Of a stretch of 64,000 nt of DNA, positions 40,000-47,525 are shown in pieces. The DNA comes from Streptomyces sp. MUM 178J. GTDB lineage: Bacteria > Actinomycetota > Actinomycetes > Streptomycetales > Streptomycetaceae. The notes under the pieces were generated by a model that saw nothing but the letters and a program-made list of their open reading frames with translations, searched no databases and was not told the origin of the DNA. The stretch lies in assembly GCF_022414575.1 (NCBI RefSeq), contig NZ_JADWYQ010000029.1, forward strand, positions 25,516 to 89,515, written 5' to 3'. The translations under genes and the position numbers were made by a program. Numbering within the stretch: position 1 is the stretch's first letter; every line of letters starts with the position of its first letter.

Positions 40000-40779
40000 A
40001 TGGGAACCGCGGTAGGAGGTGGCAGGGCCGTACCCCGGTATGTGCAGATCGCCGACGAGATCGTGCAGCAGATCCGGGCGGGGGTCCTCAAGCCTGGTGA
40101 CATGGTGCCGAGTGAGTCGGAGCTCGTGGAGCGCTACGGGGTCTCGGGCGGGACGATCCGTAAGGCCATGGCGGAGGTCCGGGCCAGCGGTCTGGTGGAC
40201 ACGCGGCATGGCAAGGGCTCGATGGTGAAGGACCGACCGCCAGTGCGGCTGCGGTCGTCGGATCGGTTCCGGGCATCGCATCGGCGAGGCGGGAAGGCTG
40301 CGTACCTGGCGGAGTCGGCGCAGTCCGGCGCTACGGCCAAGGTGAGCGTGCTGTACATCGGGCCGACGGAAGTCCCGGAGGAGATCGCCGAGCGGCTCGG
40401 CGTGGAGGCCGGCACTCAGGTGCTCGCGCGGCGGCGGCTGTACTTCCGTAACGGGGTCCCGGTGGAGACGGCGACCTCGTACCTGCCGTGGGATGTAGTG
40501 AAGGACATCCCGGAGCTGTTCGCCGAGAACCCTGGCCCCGGCGGCATCTACGCCCGCCTGGAGGACGACGGCCATGTCTTCGCGGAGTTCGTCGAGACGC
40601 TGCTCGCGCGTCCGGCCGCCAAGGCTGAGGCGTCGGAGCTGGCACTGAGCCCTGGGGCGCCGGTGGTCCACCTCATCAGGAATGCGGTCACCGAGACCGG
40701 TCGAGTGGTCGAGGTGTGCGACACCCTCATGGCTGCTGACCAGTTCGTTTTCGAGTACCGCATTCCCGCTGCGGACTGA
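40000..40779 (+). CDS. korSA: GntR-family (HutC-type) repressor, KorSA-like (259 aa)
   Basis: Winged-helix domain at the N-terminus (YVQIADEIVQQIRAGVLKPGD, then PSESELVERYGVSGGTIRKAMAEV) and a UTRA effector domain from about residue 100 (VLYIGPTEVPEEIAERLGVEAG, GAPVVHLIRNAVTETGRVVEV). In pSAM2, KorSA of this family represses the activator gene pra and so keeps the element integrated. Three matching operators lie at 39964, 40832 and 40865, before its own gene and before the transfer operon, fitting this role. I start at ATG 40000, preceded by gaagga. Confidence 0.85.
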   Translation: MGTAVGGGRAVPRYVQIADEIVQQIRAGVLKPGDMVPSESELVERYGVSGGTIRKAMAEVRASGLVDTRHGKGSMVKDRPPVRLRSSDRFRASHRRGGKAAYLAESAQSGATAKVSVLYIGPTEVPEEIAERLGVEAGTQVLARRRLYFRNGVPVETATSYLPWDVVKDIPELFAENPGPGGIYARLEDDGHVFAEFVETLLARPAAKAEASELALSPGAPVVHLIRNAVTETGRVVEVCDTLMAADQFVFEYRIPAAD

Positions 40780-40831
40780 CGCTCGCTCAACTCGCTACAA
40801 CCCGCCGCGACTTCTTCGTCCCGGCGGGTTG

Positions 40832-40847
40832 ACTCATGTATAGGAGT
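40832..40847. promoter_or_regulatory. KorSA-type operator 2
   Basis: actcatgtataggagt, an imperfect palindrome of the same type as operators 1 and 3, between the repressor gene and the transfer operon. Confidence 0.7.
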
Positions 40848-40864
40848 GATGCACTCTCCTTCAT

Positions 40865-40886
40865 GTCACTCATGTACATGAGTGAC
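40865..40886. promoter_or_regulatory. KorSA-type operator 3 (perfect palindrome)
   Basis: Perfect 22-bp palindrome: gtcactcatgt followed by its exact reverse complement acatgagtgac, 32 bp upstream of the SCO3933-family gene. It is the best-formed of the three operators and probably overlaps the promoter of the tra-rep-xis-int operon. Confidence 0.8.
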
Positions 40887-40917
40887 GGAGTCAACCACTT
40901 CTAGAGGAGTGATCTCT

Positions 40918-41250
40918 GTGCGTGTGATCCCCGTGGACATGAGCGGCGTGACCGTGATGGTCGCCCAGCCGCCGCAGATGAAGATGCGCGACAAGAAGAA
41001 CGGCGTCGTCGCCGTCGACCCCGAGTCCGGCGGCACGCTGATGACCGTGGATGTGCTGTTCGTCGCGAACGGCAACGCCGAGGTGATCACGGTGACCGTG
41101 ACCGAGGCGGACATCTCCGGTGACCTGAACACAGGTACGCCCGTGGCGCTGTCCGGGCTGGTCGCCCGGCCATGGGAGAACGAGTTCAACGGCCAGAAGC
41201 GGCACGGCATTTCGTTCCGCGCGGAGGCCGTCACCTCGCTGGCGGCCTGA
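40918..41250 (+). CDS. SCO3933-family AICE regulatory protein (110 aa)
   Basis: Small beta-rich protein found directly upstream of the tra gene in many Streptomyces AICEs and named after SCO3933. Recognisable parts: VRVIPVDMSGVTVMVAQPPQ, MTVDVLFVANGNAEVITVTV and GLVARPWENEFNGQKRHGIS. I start at GTG 40918 with GAGG about 9 nt before. It is the first gene of the long rightward operon and ends two bases before the tra start. Regulation of transfer or replication is its presumed role; no biochemical activity is known to me. Confidence 0.8.
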   Translation: MRVIPVDMSGVTVMVAQPPQMKMRDKKNGVVAVDPESGGTLMTVDVLFVANGNAEVITVTVTEADISGDLNTGTPVALSGLVARPWENEFNGQKRHGISFRAEAVTSLAA

Positions 41251-41252
41251 CC

Positions 41253-42596
41253 ATGAATGCCTCGCAGATCCTGTCGTACGTCGGGTTCGCGCTGGTCGTC
41301 GCCGGACTGCTGGTCCTGCGCCGTCAGCGTCCCGTCTGGTACTGGTACGCCGTCGGGGCCCCGGCCAAGCTGGCGCGGATCGTGGTCACGTACCGCTCGG
41401 TCATGGAGGCGTGCGGCCTGACCGAGCCTCCTTCCCGGCTGCGGCTCGCGCTCGCCGCCGCGGCCAAGCGGACGCCGTCCCGGATGGTGCCGCGCCTGTC
41501 GCGGGTCCGGTTCACCGCGAGCGGCCTGGTGTTACGGATCAAGATGCAGCCGGGCCAGGAAGTGCACGACTTCGAGACGGCGACCGAGCGGCTCCGGCAC
41601 TCCTGGCGGGCGTACGCGGTACATGTCTCCGCGCTCGCGCCGGGCTGGCTTCAGATCAAGGTCGTCGGCTACGACGTGCTGCGCAAGGTCGTCATGCCTG
41701 GCTCGCCGGAGCCTGAGCTGCTGAGCGTCCCGGTCGCCCTGCGCTCTGACGGCGACGTCCATACGCGGAACTTCCGCACCGTGCCGCACGAGCTGGTCAT
41801 GGGCGCGACCGAGTCGGGGAAGTCCGTCTATCTGCGCGGGTTGATGGCGGGCCTGGCTCCGCAGCCGGTCGCCCTGGTGGGGATCGACTGCAAGTGGGGC
41901 GTGGAGCTGGCCCCGTTCGCGCCCCGGCTGTCCGCCCTGGCCTGCACCCCTGAGGAAGCCGCAAGCCTGCTGGACGCTTTGGTCGCGGAGATGACCGAGC
42001 GGTACGAGTTGATCAGGAGCGTGCAGCAGCTCGGCACCGGGCCGCTCGACTCGATCACCTCGGACATCTGGGGCCTGCCGGACGAGATACGCCCGGTGCC
42101 GTTGGTCGTCTTCATCGACGAGGTGGCGGAGCTGTTCCTCACGGCCTCGGCCGCCGACGAGAAGCGCCGGGACCAGATGGTCACCCAGCTCGTCCGGCTC
42201 GCTCAGCTCGGCCGGGGTGCCGGCATCTATCTGGAGGTCTGCGGGCAGCGGTTCGGCGCGGAGCTCGGCAAGGGAGCGACGGCACTTCGCGCCCAGCTCA
42301 CCGGCCGTATCTCGCACCGGGTGAACGACGAAGCCACGGCCAAGATGGCGCTCGGCGACATCAGCCCGCAAGCCGTGCTCGCCGCGACGTCGATAGCGCC
42401 GGAACAGCGCGGCGTGGCCGTGGCCGGTGACTCCTCAGGCGGCTGGTCGTTGGTCCGCAGCCCGTACACCGATCTCGCCGACGCGGTCGCGGTCTGCGCC
42501 GACCACGCCCACGCCACCCCCGCGCTGCCCGGCCTGGAACCCTTCCGCCCTGCGGCACGGTCCAGCGCCTTCGCCCTGGCTCCCGACAAGGACTGA
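41253..42596 (+). CDS. traSA: FtsK/SpoIIIE-type DNA translocase, TraSA-like (447 aa)
   Basis: Transfers double-stranded element DNA between mycelial compartments, the only transfer protein AICEs need. One N-terminal membrane helix (ILSYVGFALVVAGLLVL), then an FtsK ATPase domain: Walker A GATESGKS (184-191), Walker B VVFIDEVAEL (D289-E290), and QLVRLAQLGRGAGIYLEVCGQR. It lacks the gamma domain of chromosomal FtsK but keeps a C-terminal tail. A TTA leucine codon stands at codon 94 (41532-41534), so translation should need the bldA tRNA. The start is two bases after the preceding stop. Confidence 0.92.
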   Translation: MNASQILSYVGFALVVAGLLVLRRQRPVWYWYAVGAPAKLARIVVTYRSVMEACGLTEPPSRLRLALAAAAKRTPSRMVPRLSRVRFTASGLVLRIKMQPGQEVHDFETATERLRHSWRAYAVHVSALAPGWLQIKVVGYDVLRKVVMPGSPEPELLSVPVALRSDGDVHTRNFRTVPHELVMGATESGKSVYLRGLMAGLAPQPVALVGIDCKWGVELAPFAPRLSALACTPEEAASLLDALVAEMTERYELIRSVQQLGTGPLDSITSDIWGLPDEIRPVPLVVFIDEVAELFLTASAADEKRRDQMVTQLVRLAQLGRGAGIYLEVCGQRFGAELGKGATALRAQLTGRISHRVNDEATAKMALGDISPQAVLAATSIAPEQRGVAVAGDSSGGWSLVRSPYTDLADAVAVCADHAHATPALPGLEPFRPAARSSAFALAPDKD

Positions 42597-42600
42597 CGCC

Positions 42601-43239
42601 ATGAGGGCATCCCTGCGACTCGACGCCGTGCTCATCCAAGCCGTGATCGCCGGTGCGCTGTCCTTCTCCCACCTGCACGACCTCGCCGAAGCGGCCGGGC
42701 AGGACGGCTGGAAGGCATGGGCTTACCCGGTCTCCGTGGATCTGCTGCTCGTCGCCGCCTGGCGTCGGCTCCGCACCCTGCGGGGATCGGGCGCATCGAG
42801 GCGGGCCGCCTGGTCCTGGTTCGCGGTGGCGCTCACCGCGTCCCTCGGCGCGAACATCGCCACCGCCGGGCTCCTCGACCTGAACGACGTCCCGGACTGG
42901 CTGCGCATCCTCGTCGCCGGCTGGCCCGCGCTCGCCTTCCTCGGCGGCACGCTCCTTGTGCACTCCCCCGAAGCGCCCCGCGCCGAAGACCCCGAGCCCG
43001 ACCCTGATGAGCCGAAGCCTGAGGTCGTACGGGAAGCAGCCCCCGAGCCTGATCCCGCCCCGGCCCCTGCGCTGCCCGCCGCCGCTCCGGCCGTACCGCC
43101 CGCGCTGCTCACCCACGCCCGCAAGCTCGCCGACGCACACCACTCGGCCACGGGCCGGCCCATCGACGCCGACACCCTGCGCGCCCGGCTCGGCGTCCCC
43201 GCCCCGATGGCCAACGCCATCGCCGCGCAACTCACCTGA
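42601..43239 (+). CDS. DUF2637 membrane protein (Spd-type) (212 aa)
   Basis: The N-terminal ~115 residues form a DUF2637 membrane domain with about four helices (LIQAVIAGALSFSHLHDLAE, AYPVSVDLLLVAAWRRLR, SWFAVALTASLGANIATAGL, ILVAGWPALAFLGGTLLVH). A Pro/Glu-rich linker and a small C-terminal helical domain (LTHARKLADAHHSATGRPID) follow, perhaps DNA-binding. Such proteins lie beside tra in Streptomyces elements and are linked to intramycelial spread. It starts at ATG 42601, four bases after the tra stop. Confidence 0.8.
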   Translation: MRASLRLDAVLIQAVIAGALSFSHLHDLAEAAGQDGWKAWAYPVSVDLLLVAAWRRLRTLRGSGASRRAAWSWFAVALTASLGANIATAGLLDLNDVPDWLRILVAGWPALAFLGGTLLVHSPEAPRAEDPEPDPDEPKPEVVREAAPEPDPAPAPALPAAAPAVPPALLTHARKLADAHHSATGRPIDADTLRARLGVPAPMANAIAAQLT

Positions 43240-43251
43240 CGGAGGCCCCGT

Positions 43252-43497
43252 ATGTCCAGCTCCATCAGCTTCCACCTGACCGAGAAGCCGTACGTCATGT
43301 GCCACGACTACGGCACCAAGCGCTCGCCGATCCTCGCCGTCCAGGACAGCGGCACCTCGCTCACGCTCTACGCCCGCGACGACCTCACCCCCGCCGAACA
43401 GCTCGCCTTCGCCCGAGAACTGCTCGCCGCCGTCACCGAGTACGCCGCCGCCGTCGAGACCTACACCGGCACCGAGACCACCCACCAGCCCACCTGA
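43252..43497 (+). CDS. hypothetical AICE protein (81 aa)
   Basis: Soluble protein (ISFHLTEKPYVMCHDYGTKR, SGTSLTLYARDDLTPAEQLA), probably a small beta-alpha fold. It follows the DUF2637 gene by 12 bp with gaggcccc upstream, and similar genes occupy this place in other Streptomyces AICEs as far as I recall. Function unknown. Confidence 0.75.
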   Translation: MSSSISFHLTEKPYVMCHDYGTKRSPILAVQDSGTSLTLYARDDLTPAEQLAFARELLAAVTEYAAAVETYTGTETTHQPT

Positions 43498-43511
43498 GAG
43501 GAGCCAGAGCC

Positions 43512-43700
43512 ATGGCCCGCAACCGCTTCTGGAACGTCGACCGCATCGGCCCTATCCGGATCGGCACCCACCACGACCGGCACGGCCGGGAGGCGCACGC
43601 CGCCGCCTGCACCGCACCGGGCTGCGACTGGTCCGCCGACTACCTCAGCCGCGCCGCCGCCGAACTCGCCGCCCGCACACACCGCTGCAACCCCCGCTGA
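43512..43700 (+). CDS. small mobile-element transfer protein (62 aa)
   Basis: Short basic protein starting MARNRFWNVDRIGPIRIGT, a pattern seen in the small AICE proteins labelled mobile element transfer protein (Spd group). Two cysteines and histidines (AACTAPGCDW, THRCNPR) may bind zinc. GAGGAG 10 nt before ATG 43512. It is in the same tight operon as its neighbours. Confidence 0.8.
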   Translation: MARNRFWNVDRIGPIRIGTHHDRHGREAHAAACTAPGCDWSADYLSRAAAELAARTHRCNPR

Positions 43701-43719
43701 CCGCCAAGGAGATCACGCC

Positions 43720-43875
43720 ATGGACGTACCGCTCTGGCTCGCCCTGATCGTCGTCGGCGCTCTCGGCATCAAGCTCGTCCGCCCGCCCTGGTGGCTCGTC
43801 GCCGTGCTTCTCCTCGGCGGCTACCTGCTCGCGGACAGCCTCCTCGCCCCGATCATCGACCAGTTCGCCAAGTAG
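43720..43875 (+). CDS. very short two-helix membrane protein (51 aa)
   Basis: ATG 43720 to TAG 43875, with AAGGAG 9 nt before the start. The translation starts MDVPLWLALIVVGALGIKLV, turns at RPPWW, continues LVAVLLLGGYLLADSLLAPI and ends DQFAK: two membrane helices with a short turn. Below 60 residues, so easily missed, but the ribosome site and 20-odd bp spacing to both neighbours make it a real operon member. It is probably a spread protein of the SpdB/SpdC kind. Confidence 0.8.
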   Translation: MDVPLWLALIVVGALGIKLVRPPWWLVAVLLLGGYLLADSLLAPIIDQFAK

Positions 43876-43898
43876 CCCACCAGGAAGGAGAACAACCC

Positions 43899-44189
43899 GT
43901 GTTCAAGCCCAAGTACCCGACCGCCGACACCTACACGCCGACCACGCTCGCCCACGCCCCGGCCGCCGCCGAGCGGACCGAAGCGCCGGCACCCACGCAC
44001 AACTCGCGCCCCGGACTGGTCGACCTGGCCCGCCACAACCCGGCCGCCGCCGTGACCGGAGTGGTCGCCACGGGCGCTGTGGTCACCTCCATGTTCCTGG
44101 CCGTCGCCATCACCGCACTCGCGCTCTCGATCAGCGGCGTCGTCCTCCTGGCCCTCGTACGCATGCTCCGCCAGGACACCCGCCGCTGA
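43899..44189 (+). CDS. AICE spread-type membrane protein (96 aa)
   Basis: GTG start at 43899 behind AAGGAG. The N-terminal half is Pro/Thr/Ala-rich (YPTADTYTPTTLAHAPAAAE), the C-terminal half contains two close hydrophobic stretches (AAAVTGVVATGAVVTSMFLA and ITALALSISGVVLLALV), ending in RMLRQDTRR. The shape matches the SpdB-type proteins of Streptomyces plasmids, which assist spread between hyphal compartments. No enzymatic motif. Confidence 0.75.
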   Translation: MFKPKYPTADTYTPTTLAHAPAAAERTEAPAPTHNSRPGLVDLARHNPAAAVTGVVATGAVVTSMFLAVAITALALSISGVVLLALVRMLRQDTRR

Positions 44190-44278
44190 CCGGCCTCCGG
44201 GCGGCGCACAAGCCGCCAAGCATCGCCGCCGCCCGGACGGCCCGGCCCCTTCCAACCGCAATCGAAAGGACCACCATC

Positions 44279-44473
44279 ATGGCCCAGCACGCGCCTGCCC
44301 GGACGCGTACCTGCCCCGACTGCGACGGCTTCCCCGTCGTCGCCATCGACACCGGCGCCCTCCTCGCCGACGGCACCCGCGCCACCCTCAACGTGACCTG
44401 CCGCAACTGCCGCGGCACCGGCCACACCTCCGCCCCGGCCCCCGCCATCGCCAGCCACCGGGGGCACGCATGA
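44279..44473 (+). CDS. small zinc-finger-like AICE protein (64 aa)
   Basis: Two CxxC pairs separated by about 27 residues (CPDCDGFP and CRNCRGTGH) resemble the DnaJ zinc-binding CxxCxGxG repeats, so one zinc site is likely. Its ATG at 44279 follows gaaagga. The last codons overlap the rep start (ATGA at 44470), suggesting translational coupling with replication. Similar small proteins precede rep in other AICEs. Function unknown. Confidence 0.75.
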   Translation: MAQHAPARTRTCPDCDGFPVVAIDTGALLADGTRATLNVTCRNCRGTGHTSAPAPAIASHRGHA

Positions 44474-45864
44474 CCGACACCGCAACGCTCACCGGCCTGG
44501 ACCCAGCGACCCTCGGCGACACGCTGCGGGTGGCCGCCTCACCCGGCTTCGACCGCTGGCGCGACCAGATCCGCCGCACCGGAGGCTGCGCCAACCCCGT
44601 CCACCTCACCGGCTGGACCCTCACCAAGGACAAGACCACCGGCGAGACCCTGCACCACTACACGACCGACACCGAGCCCGGCGGCAGGCTCCGCGTCGCC
44701 TGCGGCAACCGCCGCGCCTCCCGCTGCCCGGCCTGCGCCTGGCTGTACGCCGCCGACACCTACCACCTCATCCGCGCCGGACTCACCGGCGACCAGGACA
44801 AGGACATCCCCACCGCCGTACGCGACCATCCCCGCGTCTTCGCCACCCTCACCGCCCCGTCCTTCGGCCCGGTCCACAACCGCCCCGACTCCGGCCGCTG
44901 CCGCTGCGGCACCCGCCACCCGGCCGACGACGCAGCACTCGGCACCCCGCTCGACCCGGACACCTACGACTACGCCGCCGCCGTGCTGTTCAACAACCAC
45001 GCAGGCGACCTCTGGCAGCGCTTCACCAACCGCCTCCGCCGCGAGATCGCCGCCCGCGCCGGAATCACCCAACGCGAACTTAAAGAAGCGGCACGGGTCT
45101 CCTACGGCAAGGTCGCGGAGTTCCAGAAGCGCGGCGCGGTCCACTTCCACGCCGTCATCCGCCTCGACGGACCGGACGGACCAGAAGACCCGCCCCCGGC
45201 CTGGGCCACCGTGCAGCTGCTCACCGACTCCATCCGCGCGGCCGCCGCCCACCCCTACACGACCGTCACCGTCCCGGCCGCCGCCGACCACCCCGCCCAG
45301 CAACTGCGCTGGTGCGCCCAGCTCGACATCCGCCCCATCCGCGCCTTCGAAGCAGGCACGGCCATCACAGAGCAGGCGGTCGCCTCGTACGTCGCCAAGT
45401 ACGCCACCAAGGCTGCCGAGACAACCGGCACCGTGGACCGCCGCGTCGGCAACCGCGAGGCCCTGGTCCTCCTCGGCATAGCCGACCACCCGCGCCGACT
45501 CATCGAGACCTGCCTCGACCTCAACCCGGTCTATCCGGACCGCAGGCTCGCCGCCTGGGCCCACATGCTCGGCTTCCGCGGCCACTTCTCCACCAAGTCC
45601 CGCCGCTACTCCACCACCCTCGGCACACTCCGCCAGATCCGCGCCGACTACCGCGCCGCCCAACAACGCGAAGAACTCGGCCTCCCCGAACCCGACCAGG
45701 ACCCGACCGTCCTCGTCTTGGCCGACTGGCGCTATGCCGGCCACGGCCACACCCCTGGCGAATCCGTCCTCGCCGCCACCATCGCCCGCGACCTCCAGCT
45801 CAACCGCCAAACCGTCCGCGAAGCCCTGCACGACCAACTCACTCCGGAAGGAGCCACGCCATGA
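44470..45864 (+). CDS. repSA: rolling-circle replication initiator, RepSA-like (464 aa)
   Basis: Initiator of the RepSA family that nicks the double-strand origin of the excised element. An N-terminal cysteine cluster (CGNRRASRCPACAWLYAADTY) is probably zinc-binding. The metal-binding HUH motif is HFH (225-227) in RGAVHFHAVIRLDG, and the nicking tyrosine is probably in SYVAKYATKAAE. The origin in pSAM2 lies within or beside rep, and no separate origin is obvious here. ATGA overlaps join it to the genes on both sides. It ends four bases into the xis gene. Confidence 0.9.
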   Translation: MTDTATLTGLDPATLGDTLRVAASPGFDRWRDQIRRTGGCANPVHLTGWTLTKDKTTGETLHHYTTDTEPGGRLRVACGNRRASRCPACAWLYAADTYHLIRAGLTGDQDKDIPTAVRDHPRVFATLTAPSFGPVHNRPDSGRCRCGTRHPADDAALGTPLDPDTYDYAAAVLFNNHAGDLWQRFTNRLRREIAARAGITQRELKEAARVSYGKVAEFQKRGAVHFHAVIRLDGPDGPEDPPPAWATVQLLTDSIRAAAAHPYTTVTVPAAADHPAQQLRWCAQLDIRPIRAFEAGTAITEQAVASYVAKYATKAAETTGTVDRRVGNREALVLLGIADHPRRLIETCLDLNPVYPDRRLAAWAHMLGFRGHFSTKSRRYSTTLGTLRQIRADYRAAQQREELGLPEPDQDPTVLVLADWRYAGHGHTPGESVLAATIARDLQLNRQTVREALHDQLTPEGATP

Positions 45865-46049
45865 CCACCGCCCCCGCCGAACTGCTGACCGTCCCCGAGG
45901 TCATGGCGCGGCTCAAGCTCGGGCGCTCCAAGGTCTACGACCTGATCCGCTCGCGCCGCCTCACCTCCTTGAAGATCGACGGCTGCCGCCGCATCCCCGC
46001 CGACGCCGTACGCGCCTTCGTCCTCGGCCAGATCGAGGAGGCTGCCTGA
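45861..46049 (+). CDS. xis: excisionase, HTH_17/MerR-like (62 aa)
   Basis: Small winged-helix DNA-binding protein: LLTVPEVMARLKLGRSKVYD and LIRSRRLTSLKIDGCRRIPA show the excisionase/HTH_17 pattern. It directs the integrase towards excision. The ATG overlaps the rep stop (ATGA at 45861), and its stop overlaps the int start (TGATG at 46047-46051), the order rep-xis-int known from pSAM2. Confidence 0.9.
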   Translation: MTTAPAELLTVPEVMARLKLGRSKVYDLIRSRRLTSLKIDGCRRIPADAVRAFVLGQIEEAA

Positions 46050-47200
46050 TGGCCTCGCAGCGCAAGCGCAACCCCAACGGCGCGGGCACCATCACCAAGC
46101 GCAAGGACGGCCGCTATCAAGCCGCCGTCTACGTCCCCCAGCCCGACGGGACACGCGCCCGCAAGTTCGCCTACGGCAAGACCTGGGCCGAGTGCGACGC
46201 CAAGCGCCGCGAACTGCTCGACAAGGCGGACAAGGGCATACCCGTCCCCACCCGGTCGGCCAAGCTCTCCGAGTGGCTGCCGTACTGGCTGGACAACATC
46301 GTCAAACCGCGCCGGAAGCTCAGCACCTACGACAAGTACGAGGCGCACGTCCGGCTGCACCTGGCACCCGCCCTCGGGGCCAAGCGGCTGGAAGCGCTCA
46401 GCGTCTCCGACGTACGCCGCTTCCTCGCCCGTCTTGAGCGGCAGACGACCGCCGCCACGGCCAAGGAAGCGCATCGGGTTCTCCGCTCGGCGCTGTCGTC
46501 GGCCTGCCGCGAGGAACTGATCATGCGCAATGTGGCCAAGCTGGTGGAGCCGCCCCGCCCCACGCCCCGCGAGCTGAGCCCCTGGTCCCTGGACGAGACG
46601 CTCAGCTTCCTCTCGGCCGCCCGCAAGGACCCGCTGTACGCGGCCTTCGTCCTCGCCATCGCCATGGGGCTGCGGCGCGGGGAGATCGTCGGCATCCGTT
46701 GGCAGGACGTCGACCTGGAGAACCGTATGCTCCTGGTCCGTCAGCAGGTACAGCGCCGCCGCGGCATCCTGTACGAGGACGAGACGAAAGGCCGCCGCAG
46801 CCGGGCCGTCCCGCTGCCCGCCATGTGCATCGCTCCCCTGCGCTGGCACCGGATACGGCAGGGCGAGATCCGCGAGCGGGCCGGGGACTCATGGAAGGAC
46901 ACCGGGTACGTCTTCACCACGCGCACCGGCCGCCCCGTCGAGCCGCGCAACCTTCACCGGTCGTTCGTCCGGGTCTCCGGGAGTGCCGGCCTGCGACCCG
47001 TCCGGCTGCACGATGCCAGGCACGGGTGCGCCACGCTGCTGACCGCCGCCGGGGTGGCTCCGCGCGTGGTGATGGAGATCCTCGGGCACAGCCAGATCAG
47101 CCTGACCATGGACGTCTACACGCACGTCGTGCAGGACACGCAGCGCGAGGCGATCAGTCACATGGACCGGCTGCTGAAGCGCAGGCCGAGCCGTGAGTGA
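46049..47200 (+). CDS. int: tyrosine recombinase integrase (383 aa)
   Basis: Phage-type integrase. The N-terminal AP2-like arm-binding part (GAGTITKRKDGRYQAAVYVP), a SAM-like core-binding domain (about 70-165), and the catalytic domain with Arg in AMGLRRGEIVGI, the H-x-x-R box LHDARHGCATLL, the later His in LGHSQISLTMDVYTHV and nucleophile Tyr357. All catalytic residues are intact. It ends 68 bp before the tRNA-Thr gene it recombines with. The start ATG 46049 overlaps the xis stop. Confidence 0.95.
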   Translation: MASQRKRNPNGAGTITKRKDGRYQAAVYVPQPDGTRARKFAYGKTWAECDAKRRELLDKADKGIPVPTRSAKLSEWLPYWLDNIVKPRRKLSTYDKYEAHVRLHLAPALGAKRLEALSVSDVRRFLARLERQTTAATAKEAHRVLRSALSSACREELIMRNVAKLVEPPRPTPRELSPWSLDETLSFLSAARKDPLYAAFVLAIAMGLRRGEIVGIRWQDVDLENRMLLVRQQVQRRRGILYEDETKGRRSRAVPLPAMCIAPLRWHRIRQGEIRERAGDSWKDTGYVFTTRTGRPVEPRNLHRSFVRVSGSAGLRPVRLHDARHGCATLLTAAGVAPRVVMEILGHSQISLTMDVYTHVVQDTQREAISHMDRLLKRRPSRE

Positions 47201-47231
47201 CCAGCCGCGTTGATGTCAGAAGTGGATGTCA

Positions 47232-47263
47232 AAGGCCCCGGACCAAGATCGGTCCGGGGCCTT
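47232..47263 (+). terminator. terminator after the AICE integrase
   Basis: 13-bp stem aaggccccggacc (47232-47244) with 47251-47263, loop aagatc, ending in TT. It stops the long AICE operon just before the oppositely oriented tRNA gene, and can terminate the tRNA transcript as well. Confidence 0.85.
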
Positions 47264-47268
47264 CGCGC

Positions 47269-47345
47269 TGGAGCCCCCTGTCGGGTTCGAACCGACGACC
47301 CCCGCTTTACAAGAGCGGTGCTCTGGCCAGCTGAGCTAAGGAGGC
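47269..47345 (-). tRNA. tRNA-Thr (anticodon TGT)
   Basis: 77 nt including an encoded CCA. Acceptor stem GCCTCCT pairs with AGGGGGC, D-arm TAGCTCAGCTGG, anticodon stem CCGCT/AGCGG enclosing CTTGTAA (anticodon TGT), T-arm GTCGG-TTCGAAC-CCGAC. Its 3' half (47271-47313) is the right att site of the AICE, so integration has kept the gene whole. Read leftward. Confidence 0.95.
47271..47313. other. right attachment site of the AICE
   Basis: Identical 43-bp copy of 38018-38060, within the 3' part of tRNA-Thr. The identity stops inside the anticodon loop, the usual crossover place of tyrosine integrases. Confidence 0.92.
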
Positions 47346-47453
47346 AGCCGTAAGAGTGTATCCAACCGCCGGACCGGCCCGGTCGGAAATTCCGATGCCG
47401 GAAAATGCTGACAGGACGGACCCGGCCAGGTAGCGTCACCTGGAGTTCACTCT

Positions 47454-47469
47454 GGTGGACTAGACCCAT
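47454..47469. promoter_or_regulatory. dre-like site upstream of msiK (putative DasR operator)
   Basis: GGTGGACTAGACCCAT matches the remembered dre consensus at 12 of 16 positions and shares the 11-base core TGGACTAGACC exactly with the nagK site at 9858. It lies 56 bp before msiK. Confidence 0.65.
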
Positions 47470-47525
47470 CAGCTTCCTTTACTCGGATCGTCCGGCACGT
47501 TCCTGCCGGTGAAGGGACCATCACC

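Larger units (their letters stand above)
38018..47313. mobile_element. integrated AICE (pSAM2 type) in tRNA-Thr
   Basis: 9.3-kb actinomycete integrative and conjugative element flanked by identical 43-bp repeats (38018-38060 and 47271-47313). The right repeat is the 3' part of an intact tRNA-Thr gene, which integration has reconstituted. Contents in order: hypothetical gene, secondary-structure region, colicin-immunity-like and Pif-like genes (both leftward), then rightward korSA-like, SCO3933-family, traSA-like, DUF2637, five small genes, repSA, xis and int. The integrase gene ends 68 bp before the tRNA. The functional set (integration, excision, rolling-circle replication, FtsK-driven transfer, repression) is complete with no visible frameshift, so the element may be able to excise. 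Confidence 0.92.
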
